From: Phytohabitans aurantiacus | Lineage (GTDB): Bacteria; Actinomycetota; Actinomycetes; Mycobacteriales; Micromonosporaceae | Direction of reading: 5' to 3' | DNA: 64,000 nt | Assembly (NCBI RefSeq): GCF_027923225.1 | Contig: NZ_BSDI01000021.1 | Coordinates: 62,001-126,000 of the forward strand | Shown: positions 57,136 through 64,000 of the stretch, one piece after another | Layout of the letters: each line of letters opens with the position of its first letter | Position numbering within the stretch: the first letter of the stretch is position 1 | Position numbers and translations under genes: made by a program | The notes under the pieces: generated by a model | Told to the model about the DNA's origin: nothing | Seen by the model: only the letters and a program-made list of their open reading frames with translations | The model's database searches: none

Positions 57136-58232
57136 AGGAGCACGAGGTCGGTGGGTAGCGTGTTTAGGCGGTCTGCGCCGCCGTCGACGACCGCCACTAT
57201 GTCCTCGATGCGCGCGCCGTGGCGGCCTGCCAGGTAGATGCCGGGCTCCACGGAGAACGCCATGCCCTCGGCCAGCGCCAGCGAAGACCCGTCCACGATG
57301 TACGGGTCTTCGTGGCCGTCCAGGCCGATGCCGTGGCCGGTGCGGTGCAGGAACGCCTCGCCGTAGCCCGCCGCCGCGATCACGTCGCGGGCGGCCGCGT
57401 CGACGGCGCCGGCGGTCACGCCCGTGGCGACCGCCGCCACGGCCGCCTTCTGCGCGGCGTGCAGCACGTCGTAGTACTCGATGAAGTCGGACGGCGGGCG
57501 ACCCACCGCGTAGGTCCGGGTCGAGTCCGAGCAGTAGCCGGACGGCATCGTCCCGCCGATGTCGACGACCACCAGGTCACCGGCCTCGATCACGCGGGCG
57601 GAGGTTTCGTGGTGAGGGCTGGCGCCGTTCGGGCCGGACGCCACGATGACGAAGTCGACGGTGGCGTGCCCGGCGTCCCTGATCGCGTTGGCGATGTCAA
57701 AGCCGACCTCCGCCTCGGTGCGGCCCGGCCGCAGCCACTCGCCCATCCGGGCGTGCACGGCGTCGATCGCGGCGCCGGCCTCGCGCAGCGCCGCCACCTC
57801 CGCCGGCGACTTGCGGATCCGCAGCGGGGCGAGGACCTCGCCCGCGAGCCGCTGCACGGCATCGGGCAGCGTGTCGCGCAGCGCCAGGGCGTGCATGGCC
57901 CACATCCGGTCGGAGAGCCCGACGCGCGCCACCGCGCCGCCGAGGGCCTTCACGACCAGCGGGTACGGGTCGGAGCCGTCGGCGTGGTCGACGATGCGTA
58001 CCCCGGTCGCGGGCGCCGGTGACGCCTCGGCCGCCGGACGCTCCAGGCGCGGCACGATCAGTGTCGGCTCGCCGTGCGCTGGCAGTACCAGGCAGGTGAG
58101 CCGTTCCAGGACGTGGGCGTGGTAGCCGGTCAGGTAGCGCAGGTCGGAGCCGGGCGTGACGAGCAGGGCGTCGAGGCCGGCGGCGGCGGTGGCGCGCTGG
58201 GCCGCGGCCAGGCGATCGGGTGGATACAACAC
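57132..58232 (-). CDS. Xaa-Pro aminopeptidase-like M24 protein
   Basis: A 366-residue pita-bread-fold peptidase. The N-terminal domain has LDALLVTPGSDLRYLTGYHA. The metal ligands are Asp in VVVDIGGTMPSGYCSDSTRT (two Asp), His in HRTGHGIGLDGHEDPYIVDG, Glu in FSVEPGIYLAGRHGARIED and the last Glu. The activity is removal of an N-terminal residue next to proline, or dipeptide hydrolysis. It is convergent with the MFS gene; the stop is in palindrome copy F. Confidence 0.9.
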   Translation of the reverse strand: MLYPPDRLAAAQRATAAAGLDALLVTPGSDLRYLTGYHAHVLERLTCLVLPAHGEPTLIVPRLERPAAEASPAPATGVRIVDHADGSDPYPLVVKALGGAVARVGLSDRMWAMHALALRDTLPDAVQRLAGEVLAPLRIRKSPAEVAALREAGAAIDAVHARMGEWLRPGRTEAEVGFDIANAIRDAGHATVDFVIVASGPNGASPHHETSARVIEAGDLVVVDIGGTMPSGYCSDSTRTYAVGRPPSDFIEYYDVLHAAQKAAVAAVATGVTAGAVDAAARDVIAAAGYGEAFLHRTGHGIGLDGHEDPYIVDGSSLALAEGMAFSVEPGIYLAGRHGARIEDIVAVVDGGADRLNTLPTDLVLL

Positions 58233-58375
58233 GCCAGGAGCCTATCGGGCTTGCTTCGCATCGATCGCCATATGTACGCTCCGCCTTACGCATCACGTGA
58301 GCGCGGCCGGGCGGCGTTGCTCGCGGCACCGGCTCTTGCCGGCCCCCACCCGGTCCCCCTCATGAGAGGTACGCG

Positions 58376-61300
58376 ATGCGCAGACCCCTGTCCTTCGTGC
58401 TGACCGCTGTCCTTGTGGCCAGCCTCCTGGCGTCGCCAGCCAGCGCCGCCCAGACCATCGGATACCCGTCCTTCAACGGCCCGGCGATCCCCGCCCCGCC
58501 GGTCGGGTACTCCACCGGCAACACCATGCAGGCCATCTACGACGCGGAAGCCGGCGGCACCGACTTCTGGATGGACCGCCTGCTCGGCCGCACGGGCAGC
58601 GACCCGGCCGACGCCGACGGGGGCATCCTGATGACCCGCGGCCGCGGCGTGTTCATGAAGTTGCACACCCCCGGCACCATCGGCTTCGGCGGGCGGGTCG
58701 CCCACTTCGAGAGCCTCAGCGACCAGAGCGCGTACACGGTCGCCATCACCCCCGGCACGTTCACCGAGCAGGTGGGGCAGCGCTGGCAGGGCCCCTCGCA
58801 CTGGCGCAGCGTGCACACGTCCGGCTCGGTGCGGGTGAACCAGACGAAGTTCATCACCGACAACAACGTGCTGGTGACGAACATGTCGATCACCAACACG
58901 GGCACCGCCTCGACGACGCTGCAGCTGCGGGCCACCTCGCCGTACGCGACGACCGCGAGCGGCACCGAGCTGACCGGCCAGCGCGCCTCGTTCAACAGCC
59001 TCACCACGCTGTTCCCCCGGCTGGGCGGCGACAGCGGGTTCGCGGTGTCCAGCGGCGGGCTCAACCGTTCCGTCACCGTCGGCGCCGGGCAGACCGTCGA
59101 GGCCAAGGTCGTGATGGGCTTCGTCACGAACGAGATCCCCGCGTCGCTGTCGGAGTACAACACCTACCGCGGGTTCAGCAACGCGACCGCGTTCGCCACG
59201 CACGTGCGGGCGTACAACCGCTGGTGGGCCGAGAACATCCCGTACATCGACGTGCCCGAGGGCGCCATCAAGAAGAACATCTACTACCGCTGGTGGCTGA
59301 TGCGCTTCAACAGCTTCGACGGCGACCTGCCGGGCCAGACGTACCAGTTCCCGACCTCGACCGAGGGCGTACTGGGGTACAACAACTCGATCGTGCTGAC
59401 CCAGCCGATGCACATCGACGACCTGAAGTACCTGCGGAACCCCATGTACGCCTACGGCAACTGGCTCAACGTCGGCACGGTGTCCCGCAACGGGCGGTAC
59501 ATGGACAACCCGGGTGACCCGGCCAACTGGTCCAACAGCTACACCCAGTACATCTCCGAGGCCGGCTGGCGGGCGTACCAGATCCACGGCGGGCAGCCGG
59601 CGATGCTGGCCAACTTCGCCCGGTACGCCGAGCAGGACGTCAAGGGCCAACTGTCCTTCTACGACCACGACAACGACGGTGTCATCGAGTACGACTGGGG
59701 CGCGCTGACCGGTAACGACGCCGACGCGGTGTCGTTCCACTGGCGTTCGGGCTGGCTCGACCGGGCCGAGGGCGCCTACGTGTACAGCAACGCGATGGCG
59801 GCCGTGCAGGCGTACCAGGCGATCGGCAACACCGCCAAGGCGAACGAGATGCAGACGATCGCCGACCGGGTGCGCAACGGCATCATCAACCAGCTGTGGA
59901 ACCCGAGCCGGCAGATGCTGGAGCACCGGCACGTGTCCAGCAACGAGTTCGTGCCGTGGAAGGAGATCAACAACTTCTACCCGTACGCGGTCGGCCTCAT
60001 GCCCAACACCGACCAGTACAAGCAGGCGCTGCGGTTGTTCGACGACCCGGCCGAGTACCCGATCTACCCGTTCTACACGGCCAACCAGCGCGACAAGGCC
60101 GCCTCGGGCACCGGTAGCAACAACTTCTCCACCATCAACTCGACCGTCCAGTTCCGGCTGCTCGGGTCGGTGCTGCGCAACTACCCCAACCAGTGGATGA
60201 ACAACGAGTGGTACAAGAAGCTGCTCTACTGGAACGTCTGGGCGCAGTACATCGGCGGCAACACGTCGTGGCCGGACGCCAACGAGTTCTGGGCCAACTG
60301 GAACGGCAGCTCCATCACGTACCGGTCCTGGATCCACCACAACATCCTGGGCAGCAGCAACTGGACCGTGATCGAAGACGTCGCCGGCCTGCGGCCGCGT
60401 AACGACGCCCAGATCGAGCTGTGGCCGATCAACGTCAACTGGTCGCACTTCGCGGTCAACAACCTGCGGTACCGCGGCCACGACCTCAGCATCGTCTGGG
60501 ACGACCCGGCCGACGGCGTGACCCGCTACTCCGGCGTCCCGCAGGGGTACTCGGTCTACATCGACGGCAACCGCGCGTTCACCGTCAACTCGCTCACCCG
60601 CGCGGTCTACAACCCGGCCAACGGCTCGGTGAGCCTGCCCGCCGGCGGCACCGTCGCGTTCAACACGTCGGTCGCCGGGCTCGGCACGCCGCAGCAGGTG
60701 GAGCTCTCCGGCCCGCGGATCACCGACATCTTCGCCAAGGCGGGCGTCGACATCACCTCCACCCTGCCCAACCTGGCGCAGGGCGCGAGCACGACCGCCT
60801 CGTACACCACGTCGGGCACGTCGACCGGGGCCGCCATCGACGGCTTCACGATCAACGACCCGATCTGGGGCTCCAGCGGCTCGCCGAACGCCACGGACTG
60901 GTACGAGCTGAACTTCAACCAGGTCCGTACGGTCGACGAGGTGCGGCTGCACTTCCGCGACAGCCGGCCGCAGAACGCGACGTACCGGGCGCCGTCGTCG
61001 TACACGGTCCAGTACCTCAACGGCAGCACGTGGACGAATGTCGCCAACGCGGTCAAGACACCGGCCGCGCCGCAGGGCAACTACAACCTCGTCCAGTTCA
61101 CCCCGGTCAGCGCGCAGCGGATCCGGATACAGATGACGCACGCGTCCGGCTCCAAGGCCGGGCTCACCGAGGTGAAGGTGTACAACCGGGGCGGCGGCGG
61201 TCCCAACCCGGAGCCGAACCCGAACCTGGCGCTCCAGGCGACGCCCAGCGCGTCGTTCACCTCGTCGTGGGAGTCGGTGGCCGCGATCAACGACGGCATC

Positions 61301-61642
61301 GACCCGCCGTCGAGCAACGACACCGTCAACCCGCGCTGGGGCACCTGGCCCAACGAGGGTGAGCAGTGGGCCGAGCTGACCTGGCCGTCGGCGGTCAACC
61401 TCGGCCGCGCCGAGGTGTACTTCTTCGACGACAACCAGGGCATCGACATGCCCGCCTCGTGGAAGCTGCAGTACTGGAACGGCAGCGCGTACGTCGACAT
61501 ACCCGCCACGTATCCGCTGGCCGCCAACCAGTACAACGTGGTCAGCTTCTCGTCCGTGAACACGACGCGCCTGCGCGTCGTGTTGCAGAGCGCGGCCGAC
61601 TCGGTGGGCCTGTTGGAGGTGAAGGCGTTCGCCCCCGCATAG
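58376..61642 (+). CDS. large secreted glycoside hydrolase, MGH1-like, with two discoidin-type modules
   Basis: A 1088-residue protein with a signal peptide (MRRPLSFVLTAVLVASLLAS, cleavage near PASA-AQT at residue 24). Residues about 25-300 are an N-terminal beta-sandwich domain, about 300-720 an alpha/alpha toroid with IYYRWWLMRFNSFDGDL, GWRAYQIHGGQPAML, DHDNDGVIEYDWGALTGNDA and FYPYAVGLMPNTDQY, resembling GH63/MGH1-type catalytic domains. Residues about 810-950 and 960-1088 are two F5/8-type (CBM32-like) modules joined by GGGGPNPEPNPN. It probably trims an extracellular polysaccharide. Starts at ATG 58376 after GAGAGG. Confidence 0.75.
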   Translation: MRRPLSFVLTAVLVASLLASPASAAQTIGYPSFNGPAIPAPPVGYSTGNTMQAIYDAEAGGTDFWMDRLLGRTGSDPADADGGILMTRGRGVFMKLHTPGTIGFGGRVAHFESLSDQSAYTVAITPGTFTEQVGQRWQGPSHWRSVHTSGSVRVNQTKFITDNNVLVTNMSITNTGTASTTLQLRATSPYATTASGTELTGQRASFNSLTTLFPRLGGDSGFAVSSGGLNRSVTVGAGQTVEAKVVMGFVTNEIPASLSEYNTYRGFSNATAFATHVRAYNRWWAENIPYIDVPEGAIKKNIYYRWWLMRFNSFDGDLPGQTYQFPTSTEGVLGYNNSIVLTQPMHIDDLKYLRNPMYAYGNWLNVGTVSRNGRYMDNPGDPANWSNSYTQYISEAGWRAYQIHGGQPAMLANFARYAEQDVKGQLSFYDHDNDGVIEYDWGALTGNDADAVSFHWRSGWLDRAEGAYVYSNAMAAVQAYQAIGNTAKANEMQTIADRVRNGIINQLWNPSRQMLEHRHVSSNEFVPWKEINNFYPYAVGLMPNTDQYKQALRLFDDPAEYPIYPFYTANQRDKAASGTGSNNFSTINSTVQFRLLGSVLRNYPNQWMNNEWYKKLLYWNVWAQYIGGNTSWPDANEFWANWNGSSITYRSWIHHNILGSSNWTVIEDVAGLRPRNDAQIELWPINVNWSHFAVNNLRYRGHDLSIVWDDPADGVTRYSGVPQGYSVYIDGNRAFTVNSLTRAVYNPANGSVSLPAGGTVAFNTSVAGLGTPQQVELSGPRITDIFAKAGVDITSTLPNLAQGASTTASYTTSGTSTGAAIDGFTINDPIWGSSGSPNATDWYELNFNQVRTVDEVRLHFRDSRPQNATYRAPSSYTVQYLNGSTWTNVANAVKTPAAPQGNYNLVQFTPVSAQRIRIQMTHASGSKAGLTEVKVYNRGGGGPNPEPNPNLALQATPSASFTSSWESVAAINDGIDPPSSNDTVNPRWGTWPNEGEQWAELTWPSAVNLGRAEVYFFDDNQGIDMPASWKLQYWNGSAYVDIPATYPLAANQYNVVSFSSVNTTRLRVVLQSAADSVGLLEVKAFAPA

Positions 61643-61665
61643 CAGGTCCGGCATAGGCTGGGATC

Positions 61666-62643
61666 ATGGAGTACGTACGACTCGGCTCGACCGGTCTCAA
61701 GGTGTCCCGCGTCTGTCTCGGCATGATGAGCTACGGCACGTCACGATGGCGAGACTGGGTGCTTGACCCTGAGGACGCCGAGCCGGTCGTACGGCGCGCG
61801 GTGGAGCAGGGCGTCACGTTCTTCGACACCGCCGACATGTACTCCGACGGCGCCAGCGAAGAGGTCACCGGCAAGCTGCTGCGTGACCTCTTCGCCCAGC
61901 GCGACGACTACGTGCTGGCTACGAAGGTCTACAACCCGATGGGCGACGGCCCCAACGACCGGGGCCTGTCGCGCAAGCACATCCTCGCCGGCATCGACGC
62001 CTCACTGCGCCGGCTCGGCACCGACCACGTCGACCTGTACCAGATCCACCGCTGGGACTACGAGACGCCGATCGAGGAGACCATGGCGGCGCTGCACGAC
62101 GTGGTGCGCGCCGGCAAGGCCCGCTACATCGGTGCCTCCAGCATGTGGGCGTGGCAGTTCGCCAAGGCCCAGCACGTGGCCGCCACCAACGGCTGGACGC
62201 CGTTCGTGGCCATGCAGAACCACTACAACCTGGCGTACCGCGAGGAGGAGCGCGAGATGATCCCGCTCTGCCTCGACCAGGGCGTCGGCGTCATCCCGTG
62301 GAGCCCCCTGGCGCGCGGCATGCTGGCCGGCGGGCGCGGCCGGAGCACCACCCGCGCCGGCAGCGACGAATACGCCCGGCTCCTGTACGCCGAGGCCGCG
62401 GCCGCCGACGACGCGGTGGTCGACGCGGTGGTCACGGTCGCCCAGCGCCGCGAGGTGCCGCCCGCCCAGATCGCCCTAGCCTGGCTGATGCGCCAGCCGG
62501 CCGTCACCGCCCCGATCGTCGGCGCCACCAAGCTCGGGCAGATCGACGACGCGGTCGCCGCCGCCAACCTGACGCTCAGCGACGAAGAGGCCACCGAACT
62601 GGAGTTCCCCTACCGGCCGCACCAGATCAGCGGCCACTCCTGA
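61666..62643 (+). CDS. aldo/keto reductase
   Basis: A 325-residue AKR: LGSTGLKVSRVCLGMMSYGT, catalytic Asp and Tyr in FFDTADMYSDGASEEVTGKL, Lys in VLATKVYNPMG, His in VDLYQIHRWDYETPIEETMA, and the NADP-binding tail IVGATKLGQIDDAVAAANLT. It reduces aldehydes or ketones with NADPH; substrate open. It follows the glycoside hydrolase by 23 nt on the same strand, so it may be co-transcribed and act on released sugars. The 3' end overlaps the next minus-strand gene by 17 nt. Confidence 0.9.
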   Translation: MEYVRLGSTGLKVSRVCLGMMSYGTSRWRDWVLDPEDAEPVVRRAVEQGVTFFDTADMYSDGASEEVTGKLLRDLFAQRDDYVLATKVYNPMGDGPNDRGLSRKHILAGIDASLRRLGTDHVDLYQIHRWDYETPIEETMAALHDVVRAGKARYIGASSMWAWQFAKAQHVAATNGWTPFVAMQNHYNLAYREEEREMIPLCLDQGVGVIPWSPLARGMLAGGRGRSTTRAGSDEYARLLYAEAAAADDAVVDAVVTVAQRREVPPAQIALAWLMRQPAVTAPIVGATKLGQIDDAVAAANLTLSDEEATELEFPYRPHQISGHS

Positions 62644-62974
62644 CCTCTTCGACGACGCTGGTGCCCTTGCCGGGCTTGGACTCCCACTCCCACACCTCGT
62701 CGAGGCGCAGCCGGCCGTCCGGTAGCACCTCGATCGAGGTGTGGCAGTGCCCGCCCGACGTCTCGCCGTCGGCGTTGAGCTGCACGTACCGGATGTCCAG
62801 GGTGTCGCCGGCGCGGGTGCCGACCAGGTAGCCGTGGCGCACCGCCCCGCCGCGGTAGGTGGCCCACACCTCGCCGTCCCGCTCCCGGTACTCGAAGATC
62901 GTGTCCGCCCCGACCTCGCCGCCCACGTTGGCGACGGCGGCGAAGCTACGCCCGTCCAGCGAAGGTGCCGTCAT
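62627..62974 (-). CDS. small calycin-like protein of the family often labelled N-acetylglutamate synthase
   Basis: A 115-residue all-beta protein: SFAAVANVGGEVGADTIFEY, RERDGEVWATYRGGAVRHGY, LVGTRAGDTLDIRYVQLN and GHCHTSIEVLPDGRLRLDEV then WEWESKPGKGTSVVEEV. This pattern belongs to a small family that databases often call N-acetylglutamate synthase without clear basis; the sequence looks like a lipocalin/calycin-type barrel. I would treat it as unknown function. ATG 62974 or GTG 62980 could start it. Confidence 0.7.
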   Translation of the reverse strand: MTAPSLDGRSFAAVANVGGEVGADTIFEYRERDGEVWATYRGGAVRHGYLVGTRAGDTLDIRYVQLNADGETSGGHCHTSIEVLPDGRLRLDEVWEWESKPGKGTSVVEEVRSGR

Positions 62975-63004
62975 GATCACGATCTTAAGACAGGTCCGCG
63001 GGGG

Positions 63005-64000
63005 TCAGCCTTCGTGGGCCAGTCGCTTCGCGAGCCAGGCCAGCGACATCGGGTACCGGTAGTCGATGCCGGCGTGGGTGGCGTCGAACAGTTCGAAGTG
63101 GATCCGGTCGTCGGGCACGCCGATCCGGGCAAGTCCCGCCCGGAATTCCGCCGCGCCCAGATCGAGGAACCACTCGTCGCGGGTGCCCGCGTCGATCCAG
63201 ATCGAGCGCACCGACCGCAGCGCCTCCGCGTACCGGTCGACCATCCGCACCGGGTCCCAGTCGAGCCACCGCTGCCACACCTCCGGCAGCAGCGCGCCGG
63301 TCTTCTGGTCGAACGGCAGCTCCGGCGTACCGTCGGGGCGCGCCGAGAAGCAGGCCGCGCAGCCGAGCAGGATCAGCAGGTGGCTGTCGGCCTCCTTCGT
63401 GAACGAGGTCCGCGACCGGAAGTCGGCCCACCACCGCTGGATGTCGTGGTCGTACTCGCGCAGCAGCCGCGCCGCCTTGCCGAACGTCGGGACGTAGCTC
63501 AGCTCGTACAGGCTGTCGCCCGCGTGCGTGGCGAACGCCCCGAACAGGTCCGGCCGCAGCATCGGCGTGATCATCGCCCCGAACCCGCCCGACGACTTGC
63601 CGGTGATCGCCCGCGCCTCCCGGTTGGCCAGGGTGCGGTACCGCGCGTCGACCCACGGCACCACCTCGTCACACAGGTACGAGTGGTACGCCCCGGTGCC
63701 GGGCGAGTCGACGAACTGCGAGCCGCCGTACGCGGTCCACGCGTCGACGAACACCACCACGCACGGCGGCGCCTCACCGGAGGCGAAGACGGCGTCGGCG
63801 GTCTCGATGAACGGCTGCCGGTACGGCATCCTGTTCGCCCACATGCCGACGTGCCCGGTGTACCCCTGGATCACGTACACCGCCGGGTACCGCACGGCGC
63901 TCTCGTCGTAGCCGGGTGGCAGGTACACCCAGATGGGCCGCCGATGCGGGTCGCCGAGCGGGTTGTCGCGCAACAGCTTGGAGTCGATGGCGACGCGGTC
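63005..64000 (-). CDS. esterase D-like alpha/beta hydrolase, 5' end cut by window
   Basis: About 330 residues are visible. IWVYLPPGYDESAVRYPAVY, VIQGYTGHVGMW, the nucleophile Ser in ITGKSSGGFGAMITPML, Asp in IWIDAGTRDEWFLDLGAAEF and His in FDATHAGIDYRYPMSLAWL give a complete catalytic triad. The family is the putative esterase (PF00756, esterase D/S-formylglutathione hydrolase-like, also found among feruloyl esterases). The frame continues past the right edge upstream (DRVAIDSKLLRDNPLG), so the true start is outside the window. Confidence 0.85.
   Translation of the reverse strand, partial: DRVAIDSKLLRDNPLGDPHRRPIWVYLPPGYDESAVRYPAVYVIQGYTGHVGMWANRMPYRQPFIETADAVFASGEAPPCVVVFVDAWTAYGGSQFVDSPGTGAYHSYLCDEVVPWVDARYRTLANREARAITGKSSGGFGAMITPMLRPDLFGAFATHAGDSLYELSYVPTFGKAARLLREYDHDIQRWWADFRSRTSFTKEADSHLLILLGCAACFSARPDGTPELPFDQKTGALLPEVWQRWLDWDPVRMVDRYAEALRSVRSIWIDAGTRDEWFLDLGAAEFRAGLARIGVPDDRIHFELFDATHAGIDYRYPMSLAWLAKRLAHEG

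Noticed and set aside
58286..61654. A 1122-codon open frame on the minus strand opposite the glycoside hydrolase gene
   Set aside because: It mirrors a real gene with a signal peptide and recognisable domains on the plus strand, its translation is Val/Arg/Gly/Asp-rich without motifs, and long antisense frames are expected at this GC content.
62627..62974. N-acetylglutamate synthase (argA)
   Set aside because: The family label exists in databases, but the 115-residue all-beta protein lacks a GNAT or amino-acid kinase domain.

Overview
The window is very GC-rich actinobacterial DNA. RbpA, a polyprenol-phosphate mannose synthase, a WhiB7-style leader, a deazaflavin (F420) nitroreductase-like domain, many GTG starts and a B12-dependent lysine fermentation cluster point to a filamentous or soil actinomycete, most likely Micromonosporaceae. 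The family is an inference; no rRNA, tRNA or other taxonomic marker lies in the window. I see about 60 real genes, mostly single-gene or two-to-three-gene units, and no CRISPR array, tRNA or intact insertion sequence.

Layout. 1-5.0 kb: truncated Hsp70, a GDPD and UMF1-type transporter pair, an AidB-like acyl-CoA dehydrogenase. 5.1-9.6 kb: secreted CBM2-like protein, tyrosine recombinase, a WYL regulator fused to a deazaflavin nitroreductase, HAD and TetR genes. 9.7-14 kb: a leader-controlled DUF1062 gene, WYL/VOC pair, SnoaL, PIN and Nudix genes. 14-17.5 kb: hexapeptide acyltransferase and acyl-CoA dehydrogenase operon facing an XRE regulator. 17.6-18.8 kb: mobile-element relics and long palindromes. 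18.9-29.9 kb: ECF sigma factor, DHFR-like, SDR/TetR pair, ABC exporter with a divergent two-component system, a second WYL/VOC pair, YdeI and SUKH-like genes. 30.0-31.4 kb: a carbonic anhydrase between inverted palindromic elements. 31.4-40.3 kb: winged-helix protein, epoxide hydrolase/WYL pair, a signal-peptidase-like gene lacking its catalytic residues, PadR, a coiled-coil protein, rbpA, and the fxsA-ppm1-lnt lipoprotein/glycolipid operon. 40.6-50.7 kb: beta-lysine pathway (kamA divergent from kdd, amidohydrolase, kamD, kamE, kal, mutL-like). 51.1-52.4 kb: an SDR gene between inverted palindromic elements. 52.5-64 kb: phosphatase, Lrp, acyl-CoA dehydrogenase, TetR/MFS pair, Xaa-Pro peptidase, a large secreted glycoside hydrolase, aldo/keto reductase and a truncated esterase.

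Three things stand out. First, an ATPase/RloB-type pair resembling phage-defence modules sits inside the lysine aminomutase operon, separating kamD from kamE; its downstream gene is joined to kamE by an ATGA overlap. Second, the window is seeded with several families of long perfect palindromes. A 52-nt family (six copies) supplies the stop codons of convergent genes, shows compensatory changes in one copy, and has one copy inserted in frame inside lnt. An approximately 80-bp family (five copies) occurs as inverted pairs around single genes (carbonic anhydrase, SDR), each pair also enclosing further long hairpins. Third, there are individual oddities: a signal peptidase homologue without its Ser and Lys, a regulator-enzyme fusion with an internal ribosome binding site, and a structured leader with a six-codon peptide before the DUF1062 gene.

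Working logic of the lysine cluster: KamA makes beta-lysine from lysine, KamDE moves its terminal amino group, Kdd oxidatively deaminates the product, and Kal releases ammonia from 3-aminobutyryl-CoA. The keto cleavage enzyme (kce) that should link Kdd to Kal is not in the window. The MutL-like ATPase probably maintains the B12 mutase.
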